From the NCBI GenBank assembly GCA_011523635.1, contig WTGI01000043.1:36581-100580 (forward strand): 64,000 nt of DNA, given 5' to 3'. This document shows positions 24,894 to 33,730 of this stretch, one piece after another. A program made the position numbers and the translations under genes. The number at the start of each line of letters is the position of its first letter. Position 1 is the first letter of the stretch. This stretch comes from Acidimicrobiia bacterium. GTDB lineage: Bacteria; Actinomycetota; Acidimicrobiia; Spongiisociales; Spongiisociaceae. The notes beneath the pieces were generated by a model, which searched no databases, was not told where the DNA came from, and worked only from the letters and a program-made list of their open reading frames with translations.

Positions 24894-25532
24894 TCAATCA
24901 GGCTCGCGCCGGGTGTGGAAGGCGGCAATGTCCTGCCGGAGACGGTCCGCCACCAGGGCCGAGGTCAGATCGGCCCTGCTCCGTTCCGTGAGGCTGCGGG
25001 CGACGTCGGTGGTACGGCGCAGGCCGCCGGTCATGCCGTCGGGATAGTCGAGCGAGGCCAGGAGGTCCACCACCTCGTCCATGATCTCCAGCAGCCGCTC
25101 CGCCTCGGCGAAATCTCCCGCTCTCAGCTGATCGAGGAGCCTGCGCCTCAACTCCCCCACGGCTTCGCCCAGGCCGTTGAGATAGGGCGCCATCCGCGTT
25201 CCCAACTCCGAGGCCGCCGGAAGCTCGTCCCCCCTGGCCATGGCCAGGAACAGATGCGCCTCGGCGTACTCCTTGGCCGCGTCGTTGAGGATCCCGATCC
25301 TGATGTCGGGATGATCTGCGATGGCGGCGGCCGATTCGGCCAGCAATTTCCCGGCCTCGGCCAGCATCGCCCCGGCTTCGTTCAACTCACCCCGATGACC
25401 GGCGCGGATCGCCTTGGCGGACAACCGAATGACCCGCCGCCCGTTGGAGATAGCCACCTCCCGGGCCGCGAACTTGGGATCCAACTCGGCTCGCGCCGCC
25501 TTCTCGATGGGGGACAGGTCTGGCTTGCTCAC
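24894..25532 (-). CDS. Translin-family protein
   Basis: A 212-residue, almost wholly helical protein. PKFAAREVAISNGRRVIRLSAKAIRAGHRGELNEA resembles the start of the translin fold. It is followed by AEAHLFLAMARGDELP, PYLNGLGEAVGELRRRLLDQL, and LDYPDGMTGGLRRTTDVARSLTERSRADLT near the C-terminus, all hallmarks of bacterial and archaeal translin homologues. Eukaryotic translin with TRAX forms an octameric RNase and nucleic-acid-binding shell; prokaryotic members are poorly characterised. The acidic catalytic residues of TRAX are not clearly present. The GTG start has no clear ribosome-binding site and lies 6 bases from a repeat element. Located directly after tRNA-Ala. Confidence 0.7.
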   Translation of the reverse strand: MSKPDLSPIEKAARAELDPKFAAREVAISNGRRVIRLSAKAIRAGHRGELNEAGAMLAEAGKLLAESAAAIADHPDIRIGILNDAAKEYAEAHLFLAMARGDELPAASELGTRMAPYLNGLGEAVGELRRRLLDQLRAGDFAEAERLLEIMDEVVDLLASLDYPDGMTGGLRRTTDVARSLTERSRADLTSALVADRLRQDIAAFHTRREPD

Positions 25533-25538
25533 CGGGAT

Positions 25539-25619
25539 CTAGTGGTCTACCCGAGAAACGACTTGGTGTGTTCCGGCGGCCATCGACCTTCTCCGGACAG
25601 ACGGATGGGCGGGCACTAG
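25539..25619. repeat. Short relative of the 8138-8304 fold-back element
   Basis: Begins CTAGTGGTCT, identical to the first 10 bases of the larger element, ends CACTAG as its inverse, and contains the shared internal GGCGGCCATCG. It is 81 bp. As with the larger copy, the right terminus provides the TAG stop of the adjacent minus-strand gene. Only 6 bp of the terminal repeat are exactly inverted here, so the call is tentative. Confidence 0.4.
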
Positions 25620-26086
25620 TGGCGCTGCACGACCTTTATCGCCGAGTAGTCGCGGGTGGGGGCAACGTAGTCATGGTCGGCGAACAGGGCGTTCACGTCT
25701 TCGCGGAAAGCCCGTATCCGGCGCAGCATCATGATGTACCAGACGAACACCGCATCCGCGATGACGTGTATCAGGAGCATCCACAGGCTATTGAGAACGA
25801 ACCAGCCGGCCAGGCTGGCTACGGCAGCGCCAAAGAGAACCGCCGCCGCCCGGCGCCGGCGGGCCAGCACGGCTTCTCGATGGGAAACGGTGTTGTCCTC
25901 CTCGCCCGACCGGGCCAGGACCCGCCCCATCATGCGGCCCATTCCGGCTTCGGAGTTCGATCGCTGGAGGGGTCGGAAATCCGGGCGTGTGGCGCTTGGG
26001 TTTTGAGTGGCGCGATCGGCCCACCATCTTGGGATGAGGAACATAGCCCAGACAGCCGCGACTGCCAGAAATAGAGCCCAAGGCAT
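25616..26086 (-). CDS. Small integral membrane protein of unknown function
   Basis: A 156-residue protein with an N-terminal hydrophobic segment (ALFLAVAAVWAMFLI) followed by PRWW. A polar, Arg/Ser-rich linker covers about residues 25-80. A pair of transmembrane segments (AAAVLFGAAVASLAGWFVLNS and LLIHVIADAVFVWYIMML) leads to a charged cytoplasmic tail. I do not recognise a family. The layout is reminiscent of small actinobacterial membrane proteins near cell-envelope genes, but no catalytic motif is visible. Its stop codon lies in the terminus of the CTAG repeat element, so the last residues may derive from the insertion. Confidence 0.65.
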   Translation of the reverse strand: MPWALFLAVAAVWAMFLIPRWWADRATQNPSATRPDFRPLQRSNSEAGMGRMMGRVLARSGEEDNTVSHREAVLARRRRAAAVLFGAAVASLAGWFVLNSLWMLLIHVIADAVFVWYIMMLRRIRAFREDVNALFADHDYVAPTRDYSAIKVVQRH

Positions 26087-26197
26087 GTCCGAGGCCGTCT
26101 CCCGGATCCGCTAACCGGGAGTGCAGCTTATACCCGAGCCGGGCGGAAGCCAAGGATTTCAGGACCCGGGTTAGCCTCCGCGGCGGCGGGGGGTGGG

Positions 26198-26686
26198 CTA
26201 CCCGCCGAGACCGGGGGCGGACCACTCTCCCGACCGTCCGCCCGCCTTGTGCAGCAGACGCACGCTCTCGATCCGGGCGCCCCGCTCCACCCCTTTGATC
26301 ATGTCGTACAGGGTCAGCGCCGCCACGGCCGCCGCGGTCATGGCCTCCATCTCCACCCCGGTACGGTCGGCGTTGCGCACCGTCGTCCGGATGCGGGCCG
26401 CTGAGGAGACCCTGTCAATCTCTACCGCCACCTCGGACAGCGAGATCGGATGGCACAGCGGGATGAGGTCCGAGGTCTTCTTGGCGCCCATGATCCCGGC
26501 CAGGCGGGCAGTGCCGATGGCATCGCCCTTGGGCAGGGCACCCTCGAAGATCAGGTCGAGCGTGGCGCCGGACATGGACACCCGGGCTTCTGCGGTGGCC
26601 AGACGTTCCGTAACCGCCTTGTCCCCCACGTCGACCATCCTGACTCGGCCCCGGGCGTCGGTGTGGGTCAGGCCTCGCTCACCCAT
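26198..26686 (-). CDS. moaC: Cyclic pyranopterin monophosphate synthase MoaC
   Basis: The ATG at 26686 gives 162 residues, the usual length; the track start at 26794 overlaps moeA. The sequence has [31 protein letters not shown] at the N-terminus, [32 protein letters not shown] with the active-site KKT and CHP motifs, and [30 protein letters not shown]. MoaC with MoaA makes cPMP, the first molybdenum-cofactor intermediate, in the cytoplasm. It overlaps the moeA stop by 8 bases, so the two are translationally coupled. MobA is encoded nearby on the other strand. Confidence 0.95.
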   Translation of the reverse strand: MGERGLTHTDARGRVRMVDVGDKAVTERLATAEARVSMSGATLDLIFEGALPKGDAIGTARLAGIMGAKKTSDLIPLCHPISLSEVAVEIDRVSSAARIRTTVRNADRTGVEMEAMTAAAVAALTLYDMIKGVERGARIESVRLLHKAGGRSGEWSAPGLGG

Positions 26687-27911
26687 CGAGAACCTCCGAT
26701 GCGGTCCGAGCCTCCGGCGACCGGAACAGCTCGATAGTGATCGGGTCACCGGCCTGCACCCTCCCGGTGCCCACGGGAATGACCGCGAAGGCATCGGCCC
26801 GGGCCAGCGCGGAGAGGACGTTGGACGACTGCCCGCCGCTGCTCCGGGCCAGCGTTACCCCGTCCTCGACTTCGGTGAACACTCGGGCGAAGACCGTCTT
26901 GGCCGGATCGGTCCGCCAGGCCCCGGCGGCCCGGGCCTCGGCCTGGGCACGGAACACGGCCCGGCATCCCATCATTTGCAGGAGGGCGGGGCGGGCGAAC
27001 TGCTCGAACGCCACCATCACCGACACAGGATTGCCGGGCAAGCCCAGAAGGGGCGTCCCCTCGATGTGGCCGAAGGCGAAGGGCTTGGCGGGCTGCATCG
27101 CCACCTTCCAGAAGTCGATCGTGCCGAGTTCCCGGAGGATGATCTTCACGAGGTCGTACTCCCCCATCGACACGCCGCCCGACGTCAGCACCATGTCGGC
27201 CTCACCGGCGCCCCGCTCCAGGGTGTTACGGAGCACGTCGGCGTCGTCTCCCACGATGCCCAGGTCGACGACCTCCACCCCCAACTCGTCCAGCATGGCC
27301 GCCAGGAGCGGCCGGTTGGTGTCCCGGATCTGGCCTGGACCCAGGTTCCCGGTCTCCGGCGGCAGGACCTCGTCTCCCGTGGACAGCATCGCCACCCTGG
27401 GCCGGCGATGCACTCTCGGGCTCACGCCCAGCGACGCAAGCACGGCCAGATGTGGGGGCGTGAGCCGCTCCCCCGCGGCGAACACGGGCTCCCCTGCCGC
27501 CAGGTCTCCGCCGGCGGGCCGGACCGCCGTGCCGGCAGGCGTGGCCGCCATGATCCGCACACCGTCCGGCAAGGGCGCCGTGTCCTCGACCTTGACCACC
27601 GTGTCGGCGCCCTCCGGCATGGGCGCGCCGGTCATGATCTTGATGGCCGCACCGGAACTTACGGCCTGATGCGCGACATGGCCCGCCGGGACGTCCTCGA
27701 GAAGCCGCAGGGTCACCGGCCCCTCCTCGACGTCGGCGCCAAGCACCGCGTACCCGTCCATGGCCGAATTCGTGAAGGGTGGGACGTCGTGGGGCGCCAC
27801 CACCGGGCGGGCAAGGCCTAGCCCCAGGGCATCCCACACGGGAAGTTCGAGCACCGGAAGGGCTTGAACGGCAGCCAGCACGTCTCGTTGGGCCTGCTCT
27901 AGAGAGCGCAT
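26679..27911 (-). CDS. moeA: Molybdopterin molybdotransferase MoeA
   Basis: A 410-residue protein with all MoeA domains. The N-terminal segment has [18 protein letters not shown], then [24 protein letters not shown]. The central MogA-like domain has [12 protein letters not shown] and [18 protein letters not shown], followed by [23 protein letters not shown]. The C-terminal barrel covers about residues 330-410. MoeA inserts molybdate into adenylylated molybdopterin. It lies 4 bases downstream of galU and overlaps moaC. No residue loss is seen in the active-site regions. Confidence 0.95.
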   Translation of the reverse strand: MRSLEQAQRDVLAAVQALPVLELPVWDALGLGLARPVVAPHDVPPFTNSAMDGYAVLGADVEEGPVTLRLLEDVPAGHVAHQAVSSGAAIKIMTGAPMPEGADTVVKVEDTAPLPDGVRIMAATPAGTAVRPAGGDLAAGEPVFAAGERLTPPHLAVLASLGVSPRVHRRPRVAMLSTGDEVLPPETGNLGPGQIRDTNRPLLAAMLDELGVEVVDLGIVGDDADVLRNTLERGAGEADMVLTSGGVSMGEYDLVKIILRELGTIDFWKVAMQPAKPFAFGHIEGTPLLGLPGNPVSVMVAFEQFARPALLQMMGCRAVFRAQAEARAAGAWRTDPAKTVFARVFTEVEDGVTLARSSGGQSSNVLSALARADAFAVIPVGTGRVQAGDPITIELFRSPEARTASEVLDG

Positions 27912-27915
27912 GGGG

Positions 27916-28734
27916 TCATTCCACCAGAAGATCGTCGACTATGGACCGGTAATCATCACGGTAGGCGGGGTCGGCGAGACCGAGGACGGTATTCGCCCGC
28001 AGGTATCCGAGCGGGTTCCCGACATCTAGCAGTTCCACGTCGGCCACGTAGGCCCGGCACCGGCCTGCGCGGGCGAGGGAGTCGACGGCGTCGGTGAGCT
28101 GTATCTCGCCGCCGTAGCCGGGGCCGATGCCCGTTAGGTGATCGAACACGTCGGGCATGAACAGGTAGCGGCCATGAATCGCGTAGTTGGAGGGGGCCCG
28201 GGCCGCACCCGGCTTCTCCACCGCCCCCCGGATCTCCATCACCGAACCGGACACGGCGGAGCGGGGAATGACCACTCCCTTGGCGCCTAACACCTCATCG
28301 GGCAGCCTCCGGACGTATACCACGGAGGTCTTCGAGTCGGCGGCCCGAGCCAGGTGGATGAGGAGGTCCTCACGAGGACGGATCAGGTCGTCGGCCAGCA
28401 TCACGAAGAAGGGCCGCAGGCCGATGGCTTCCCGGCCGGCCAGCACCGCATGGCCCAGCCCCTTCGCCTCTTCCTGGACGACGGCTCGGACCTTGATACC
28501 GGAGAGGCCGGGCAGGAATCGTGACTCGTCGAAGTGCCGCTCGATGATCGCTCCCCCGTCGGGATCGACCACCACCACCACCTCCGTCACCCCGGCCCGG
28601 GCCGCCTCCTCGACCACCCACTGGATACTGGGACGATCCACGACCGTCAGGAGAGCCTTCGGGATGGCGTTGGTGGCGGGCCGCATCCGCGTACCGCGGC
28701 CGGCGGCCGGGACCAGTGCTACGTCGACCTTCAT
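27916..28734 (-). CDS. galU: UTP-glucose-1-phosphate uridylyltransferase
   Basis: A 272-residue nucleotidyltransferase. The N-terminal ALVPAAGRGTRMRPATNAIPKALLTVVDRPSIQWVVEEA matches the GalU signature. It continues with VVVVVDPDGGAIIERHF, FVMLADDLI (nucleotide- and metal-binding aspartates), VEKPGAARAPSNYAIHGRYLF and GEIQLTDAVDSL. GalU makes UDP-glucose for cell-wall and storage polysaccharides. It is somewhat short compared with the 290-300 residues of many homologues but appears complete. It is part of a plsY-galU-moeA-moaC minus-strand run; the pairing with moeA is common in actinobacteria. Confidence 0.9.
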   Translation of the reverse strand: MKVDVALVPAAGRGTRMRPATNAIPKALLTVVDRPSIQWVVEEAARAGVTEVVVVVDPDGGAIIERHFDESRFLPGLSGIKVRAVVQEEAKGLGHAVLAGREAIGLRPFFVMLADDLIRPREDLLIHLARAADSKTSVVYVRRLPDEVLGAKGVVIPRSAVSGSVMEIRGAVEKPGAARAPSNYAIHGRYLFMPDVFDHLTGIGPGYGGEIQLTDAVDSLARAGRCRAYVADVELLDVGNPLGYLRANTVLGLADPAYRDDYRSIVDDLLVE

Positions 28735-28756
28735 CGCGGCGTAACCGTCCGGCGCA

Positions 28757-29338
28757 TCAGGCGAGCCGGTTCTCGGTGCCGGAGCGGAGCCGGCTCAGGT
28801 TGGAGCGATGGCGGAAGACGATCAGCGCCATCATCAACGCGAACCAGGCCACGGTCCGGGGTGGTTGGCCGGTGAGCAGCAAGGCGGGGATGGAAACCAC
28901 CGCCGCCGCCAGGGACCCGACCGCCGAGACACGCGAGACCGCCAGCGCCACCCCGTACACGATCACCATGGCCACCATGACCAGAGGCGCCACGGCCAGC
29001 ATCACTCCGCCAGCCGTCGCCACTCCCTTCCCTCCGCGGAACCGGTGGTAGACCGGGTAACAGTGACCGAGAACCGCCCCCAGGCCGGCCACGGTTCCGA
29101 TCGTGGGCGACCAGGCGAGCGACCCGACCAGTGCGGGCACGAAACCCTTGGCCAGATCGACCAGGTAGACGGCGGCTGCCGGACCCTTACCGATCGCACG
29201 GAGCACGTTGGATGCGCCGGGATTTCCGCTCCCTACCTGCCGGATGTCCACTCCCCGGCCCCGGGACACGACCAGAGCCATGTTGATACCGCCCAGTAGA
29301 TAGGCTCCGACGAATAGGGCGATAGCACCGATCAGCAT
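28757..29338 (-). CDS. plsY: Glycerol-3-phosphate acyltransferase PlsY
   Basis: The ATG at 29338 (GGCGGAG immediately upstream) gives 193 residues with the typical five-helix membrane layout; the track start at 29542 is in the leader. Motifs are [21 protein letters not shown] (phosphate-binding), [13 protein letters not shown] and [22 protein letters not shown], the three conserved cytoplasmic loops of PlsY. It transfers acyl groups from acyl-phosphate to glycerol-3-phosphate, the first step of phospholipid synthesis. The strand switches to the fmdB-type gene about 200 bases upstream. Confidence 0.92.
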   Translation of the reverse strand: MLIGAIALFVGAYLLGGINMALVVSRGRGVDIRQVGSGNPGASNVLRAIGKGPAAAVYLVDLAKGFVPALVGSLAWSPTIGTVAGLGAVLGHCYPVYHRFRGGKGVATAGGVMLAVAPLVMVAMVIVYGVALAVSRVSAVGSLAAAVVSIPALLLTGQPPRTVAWFALMMALIVFRHRSNLSRLRSGTENRLA

Positions 29339-29534
29339 CTCCGCCGAGTCTAGGAGTGTGCTGAAAAATGTCCCATTGGCGGCATGGCCGGAAACGGAAC
29401 CCCGGGCCGAGGTAATGCGGGCCGGCCATCCCCTTCTTTTCCCGCATGCTTCTAGGAGCGTGCTGGTATGATCCCGCCGGCAACGGTCCACCGTCGCGGG
29501 CCGTTCCCCCCAGTCCCGACCGGAGTACCTGCGA

Positions 29535-29843
29535 ATGCCCACGTATGTCTATCAGTGCCAGGAGTGCGGTCACCGGTTCGAGATCTTCCAGAGCTTCTCC
29601 GCGGATCCGCTCGATACCTGCCCGGAGTGCCAGGAGGTCGCCCTGCGCAAGGTGCTGTTTCCCGCCGGAGTGGTCTTCAAGGGGTCTGGTTTCTACGTCA
29701 CGGACTCCCGTACTTCGAAGCCATCCACCTCCGGGAAGAAGGAAGGCTCCGCCGACAAGAAGGACAAGAAGTCGGACAGTACCTCCAACGGCGCCGCATC
29801 CAAGAAGGAACCCGCCAAGGCAGGCGCCAAGAACGACCGCTAG
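29535..29843 (+). CDS. FmdB-family zinc-ribbon protein
   Basis: A 102-residue protein with a single N-terminal zinc ribbon, MPTYVYQCQECGHRFEIFQSF then DTCPECQ, giving the two CxxC pairs. The strand KVLFPAGVVFKGSGFYVTDSR completes the FmdB domain. The remaining 40 residues are low-complexity, Lys/Ser/Asp-rich and probably disordered, as in many actinobacterial members. The role is thought to be regulatory and is not established. It lies just upstream of mobA. Confidence 0.88.
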   Translation: MPTYVYQCQECGHRFEIFQSFSADPLDTCPECQEVALRKVLFPAGVVFKGSGFYVTDSRTSKPSTSGKKEGSADKKDKKSDSTSNGAASKKEPAKAGAKNDR

Positions 29844-29941
29844 TGCTGCCGGCCTCCTCGGCGCGCCGGGTCCGAGAGGATAAGGATCGACCGGTCGATG
29901 CCTACGGCCCGGTACGATTCCTGCGGATACAGGTGATGTGA

Positions 29942-30526
29942 ATGAGAGGCGTGGTCGGGATCATCCTGGCGGGCGGTGAGTCGCGACGCATGGGGAGCGA
30001 CAAGGCCCTGGTCGAGGTGGGCGGCCGCCCGATGGCGGGATGGGTGGCCGAGGCGATGGCCGGATTCGACAAGGTCGTGATGGTGGGGCGCCGCCGGGGC
30101 GTGGCGGGCTTGGAGGCGATTCCCGACCTGCAACCCGGCCCGGCCGGACCCTTGAACGGACTCCAGACGGCGCTGGATGTCTTCAGATCCCCCGTGGTAG
30201 CGGTGGCGGTCGATCAACCGCTGGTGCGATCCGGCACGCTGGAGCGGCTGGCCGAGTGGGCCGCGACCAACCAGACAGCCGTCTGTGTCGACGAGCGCCC
30301 GCAGGTGACCTGCGCCGCCTACTCAGCGGACTGCCTTGACGAGGCCACCCGGGTCCTCCGCTCGGGAGGGTCGATACAGCAGATGCTCCGGTCGGTGCCC
30401 TGGACCCGATTGGATCGGAAGGTCTGGTCGTCCTGGGGAGAGGACGGCCGGTCGTGGTTCTCCATGGACTCCCCGGACGCCATCGTCGCGGCCGAGCGGC
30501 GCTTCCGCGTCAGCCTCCTCGACTAG
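29942..30526 (+). CDS. mobA: Molybdenum cofactor guanylyltransferase MobA
   Basis: A 194-residue nucleotidyltransferase beginning GIILAGGESRRMGSDKALVEVGGRPM, the MobA nucleotide-binding signature with the catalytic lysine. PGPAGPLNGLQTAL and VVAVAVDQPLVRSGTLERL (metal-binding aspartate region) follow. The C-terminal half is shorter and less conserved, as usual. MobA attaches GMP to molybdenum cofactor to form the bis-MGD used by DMSO-reductase-family enzymes. Together with moaC and moeA on the opposite strand it implies an active molybdoenzyme complement. Confidence 0.88.
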   Translation: MRGVVGIILAGGESRRMGSDKALVEVGGRPMAGWVAEAMAGFDKVVMVGRRRGVAGLEAIPDLQPGPAGPLNGLQTALDVFRSPVVAVAVDQPLVRSGTLERLAEWAATNQTAVCVDERPQVTCAAYSADCLDEATRVLRSGGSIQQMLRSVPWTRLDRKVWSSWGEDGRSWFSMDSPDAIVAAERRFRVSLLD

Positions 30527-30596
30527 AAGAGGCCGGGTACCGGAAGGCGCGACAAGCCTCTTCAAGGTGGGCCGGAACGGCGATACGTTGCGGCCT

Positions 30597-31145
30597 GTGC
30601 TCTGGTTAACCCGTCCTCCATACCTGCGCTGGTCGCTCGTCGGCCTGCTGGTCATCATCAGCCTCTGGGTGGAGATACGCCCCACCTCGAGCGTCAGCCA
30701 CCCCTACGTTTCCCGTGACGTGGCCCGGGGGGAATCGGTGGAAGGCGTTCTCGAATGGCGGACCGTGGCCGGCGGCGTTCTCGAGCCGGTCTTGGGCACC
30801 GGGTTCGCCGACCGTGACCTCACGGCGGGCCATCCCCTCCTGCCCGGCGACACCACCGATGCTCCGATCGCGGTTCCACCCGGTTGGTGGCTCTTGGATG
30901 TTGCCGTGCCGGCCGAGACCACGGCCGGGATGAGCGTCCAACTCGTGATCCTCCCCCCGTCGGGCGAGCGGGCCCTGCCGCCCATCGGCGGCCTGGTGAC
31001 CAGCGTCCGTCCCGGTGAATACCAGAGCGACGGTCTGGTCGGTTCGGTGGCCTTCCCTCCCGACCGGGCGGCCACCGCGGCGGTGGCGATCGCCGAGGAC
31101 CGGGTCTCCGTGCTGATCGAGGCCCGCCGTGACCGGGGCGGATAG
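30597..31145 (+). CDS. Membrane-anchored SAF-domain protein
   Basis: The track start at 30336 overlaps mobA; a GTG at 30597 gives a 182-residue product, but the start is uncertain. One N-terminal transmembrane segment (LRWSLVGLLVIISLWVEI) is followed by an extracytoplasmic SAF-like domain. That domain reads YVSRDVARGESVEGVLEWRTVAGGVLEPVLGTGFADRDLTAGHPLLPGD, the layout seen in CpaB/RcpC and FlgA proteins. No pilus or flagellar genes accompany it in the window. It may be a lone CpaB-like protein or an uncharacterised envelope protein. Confidence 0.6.
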   Translation: MLWLTRPPYLRWSLVGLLVIISLWVEIRPTSSVSHPYVSRDVARGESVEGVLEWRTVAGGVLEPVLGTGFADRDLTAGHPLLPGDTTDAPIAVPPGWWLLDVAVPAETTAGMSVQLVILPPSGERALPPIGGLVTSVRPGEYQSDGLVGSVAFPPDRAATAAVAIAEDRVSVLIEARRDRGG

Positions 31146-31225
31146 AGCGGCCCCAACTATCGATGGCCACTGCCCACCGACCATCAACCACGTCTTGCGG
31201 GATCTTCCGGGTACTCTCCTGAGGC

Positions 31226-31990
31226 ATGCTGGAAGCCGTGGTCTGGGGACTCGTCCAGGGCATCACCGAGTTCCTGCCGGTCTCGTCGAGCGGGCACCTG
31301 CGGATCATCCCCGACCTCTTCGGGCTCGAACCCCCCGATCTGTCCACGTCGGCGATCCTCCACCTGGGCACGCTTGCCGCCGTCGTCGCGTACTACCGCC
31401 GGGATGTCGCCTGGATAGTGGGCGGGCTCAGGCGGGATCCGGTCGCCCGGCAGATGGCGGCCATGGTCGTGGTCGCGACGGTCCCGGCCGGGATCGTCGG
31501 GTTGCTGTTCTCATCGGCCATCGAGAGTTTCCAAGAGTCCGCTTCCGGCGTGGGGGTGGCGCTGGTGGCCACCGGTGCGGTGCTGTTCCTGACCCGGTTC
31601 GTCAGCCGTGGTTCCGGGAGGGCCGAGGATCTCACTACCGGGAACGCGGTCGTGATCGGACTGAGCCAGGCGCTGGCTCTGTTGCCCGGAATCTCCCGGT
31701 CGGGGATGGTCATCACCGCCGGAATTCTGCGGGGAGTGTCGCCCGAGGAGTCCGGACGGTTCGGCTTCATCATCGCCATCCCGGCCATCCTCGGCGCCGG
31801 CCTGCGGGAGTTCATCGACCTGGGCCCGGCCTCGACCCTGTCGATCGAGCTGTTGGTCGCGACGCTGGTGGCGGGCGTGTGCGGATACTGGGCCATCAAG
31901 TTCCTGATCGACCGCCTCGCCCGCGGGAGCCTCGTGCCATTCGCCGTCTACTGCGTGGGAATCGGGCTCGTCACCCTGATCTGGCTCTAA
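31226..31990 (+). CDS. uppP: Undecaprenyl-diphosphatase UppP (BacA)
   Basis: A 254-residue polytopic membrane protein with the two active-site motifs of UppP: GLVQGITEFLPVSSSGHL at the N-terminus and LALLPGISRSGMVITAGILRGVSPEES in the middle, on either side of the inverted membrane repeat. It dephosphorylates undecaprenyl diphosphate outside the membrane to recycle the lipid carrier for peptidoglycan synthesis, and overproduction confers bacitracin resistance. The protein is complete. It is convergent with the mrp gene. Confidence 0.95.
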   Translation: MLEAVVWGLVQGITEFLPVSSSGHLRIIPDLFGLEPPDLSTSAILHLGTLAAVVAYYRRDVAWIVGGLRRDPVARQMAAMVVVATVPAGIVGLLFSSAIESFQESASGVGVALVATGAVLFLTRFVSRGSGRAEDLTTGNAVVIGLSQALALLPGISRSGMVITAGILRGVSPEESGRFGFIIAIPAILGAGLREFIDLGPASTLSIELLVATLVAGVCGYWAIKFLIDRLARGSLVPFAVYCVGIGLVTLIWL

Positions 31991-32037
31991 GACAGCCGGT
32001 CGCCTGAGCGTTAAATGGCAAGCCGGCTGGTGTGAGA

Positions 32038-33129
32038 TCAGCCGATCCGAAGCTCCGGGTGCATCCTGATGCGAGGTCGGGTTGCGATGAGACGGCGGGC
32101 CAGGTCATCGAAGGCATGGACCGCCTCGCTGCCGGGCGCGGCCACTTTGACCGGGTCGCCCCGGTCGGCGCCCGATCGCATGGCCTCCAGGATCGGGATC
32201 TGCGCCAGGAGGTCGACACCCGTCGCCTCGGCCAGGTCGGCTCCGCCGCCCGATCCGAAGATCTCGTAGTGCTTGCCGTCATCACCCACGAACCAGCTCA
32301 TGTTCTCGACCACCCCGATGACCTTCTGGTCGACCCGATCCGCCATCCGAGCCGCCCGGGACGCCACCCGGCTGGCGGTGGGCTGGGGCGTGGTCACCAG
32401 GAGGACGCGTGCCCTGGGCACGAACTGGGATATCGATATGGCGATGTCGCCCGTTCCTGGGGGCATGTCGATGAGCAGGAACTCGGGCTCGTCCCAGAAG
32501 ACGTCGGTCAGGAACTGCTCCAGGGCTTTGTGGAGCATGGGCCCCCGCCAGACCACCGCCTGACCGTCCGGCACGAAGTAGTCGATCGAGATGACCGACA
32601 CCCCGTGGGCGCGGAGCGGGATGATCGAGTCGGCGATCACCGCGGGTGCTCCCTCGGCGCCCAGCATCTTCGGGATCGAGTATCCCCATACGTCGGCGTC
32701 GATCACCCCGACGGTGTGACCCAGGCCGGCCAGGCTCACCGCCAGGTTGGTGGTTACAGAGGACTTGCCCACCCCGCCCTTTCCGGACGACACCGCGATC
32801 ACGTAGGTCGAGGAGCCGGGACCACCGACAGCCCTCTTCTCTCCCCTCACCCGGCTCATGAGGTCGTCCCGCTGCTCGTCGGTCATCAACTCGTGCCGGA
32901 TCTGGACCGAACGCACCCCGGGAACGGACCGGGCGGCGGATGTGACGGTCTCGATCAGCGCATGTCCCGGTGGGCCGGGTACGGGTAGGAGCACGTCTAT
33001 CACAGCCGCTCCCAGGCGCTTCGTCCGGGCCGAGGTTATGTAACCCAACTCGGCCAGGGGCCGCTGCAGGATGGGATCAATCGTGCTGGCAAGGGTCGAG
33101 GAAAGCGCCTCGGTCTTCGAATCGGTCAT
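32038..33129 (-). CDS. mrp: Mrp/NBP35-family iron-sulfur cluster carrier ATPase
   Basis: The ATG at 33129 gives 363 residues; the track extension to 33300 runs into the upstream repeats. An N-terminal MIP18-like domain (residues about 1-85) is followed by the P-loop YVIAVSSGKGGVGKSSVTTNLAVSLAGLG, the deviant Walker A. VGVIDADVWGYSIPKMLG, LLIDMPPGTGDIAIS and VIGVVENMSWFVGDDGKHYEIFG are further Mrp signatures. The CxxC of many Mrp proteins is absent from the NMSWF segment, as in several actinobacterial members. It probably carries or inserts Fe-S clusters; aconitase, an Fe-S enzyme, is encoded divergently. Confidence 0.9.
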   Translation of the reverse strand: MTDSKTEALSSTLASTIDPILQRPLAELGYITSARTKRLGAAVIDVLLPVPGPPGHALIETVTSAARSVPGVRSVQIRHELMTDEQRDDLMSRVRGEKRAVGGPGSSTYVIAVSSGKGGVGKSSVTTNLAVSLAGLGHTVGVIDADVWGYSIPKMLGAEGAPAVIADSIIPLRAHGVSVISIDYFVPDGQAVVWRGPMLHKALEQFLTDVFWDEPEFLLIDMPPGTGDIAISISQFVPRARVLLVTTPQPTASRVASRAARMADRVDQKVIGVVENMSWFVGDDGKHYEIFGSGGGADLAEATGVDLLAQIPILEAMRSGADRGDPVKVAAPGSEAVHAFDDLARRLIATRPRIRMHPELRIG

Positions 33130-33230
33130 CGGTGGGCCCGCCGGGAGTCGGCTCCATACGATAGTGACCCGGCTATGGCCCGAAATCAGCCCCCAGGCCG
33201 ACAGCAGCGCAGCGAACCTCAGGATCAGAG

Positions 33231-33375
33231 CGTCACCCATGACGCCCTCTGCCTCAAGTTCACGAACCCCACCATTCTCGATGCACAGAACCTCACCCAC
33301 GGCGCCCTGAACCTCAGGCTTAGGACGTCACCCATGACGCCCTCTGCCTCAAGTTCACGAACCCCACCATTCTCG
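33231..33375. repeat. Direct repeat of 50 bp, period 95, with a degenerate intermediate copy
   Basis: CGTCACCCATGACGCCCTCT and the following 30 bases occur identically at 33231-33280 and 33326-33375. Between them CCTCACCCACGGCGCCCTGA starts a partial, diverged copy, so the original period was probably about 48 bases. The repeat is read as peptide in several frames by the ORF track, but no frame stays open with conserved content. Confidence 0.85.
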
Positions 33376-33706
33376 GACGTCCCCGAACTCGCGAAAGACG
33401 TGCCGAATTCGCGAAAAACCGATGCTCCGCATCGGGCCCCACCCCCGCCACCGCCGCCTGGGTTCGGGAGACGCGCTCGCCTATGTCCCGACTGGGACTT
33501 CTCCCGAGAGTATGTCCCCCGTCCCGACGGTCGGCGTCCCGGATCGCCGGTACGAGGTGCTTGGTCGCAATCATGAGTATGGGGCCACCCTGTGACACTT
33601 CTGGGCCCTCTGGCGATCGGTGCGCGCTGGCGGCCGCTTGATTTCCGACCGGGCGCCGCCGGCACCTGGTCTGGCAAGGCCGGACAATTATCATCAGTAC
33701 GGGTCC

Positions 33707-33730
33707 CGGGCGTTTCCCAGTGAACGCCCG
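33707..33730 (+). promoter_or_regulatory. Perfect 8-bp stem hairpin in the acnA leader
   Basis: CGGGCGTT and AACGCCCG (33707-33714, 33723-33730) flank an 8-base loop TCCCAGTG, about 40 bases before the acnA ATG. It could form in the mRNA leader or be a protein-binding palindrome. No T-run follows, so it is not an obvious terminator. Confidence 0.4.

Noticed and set aside
33231-33375. Repeats considered as a CRISPR array
   Set aside because: Only two full copies exist, spacers are part of a degenerate copy, and no cas gene is near.
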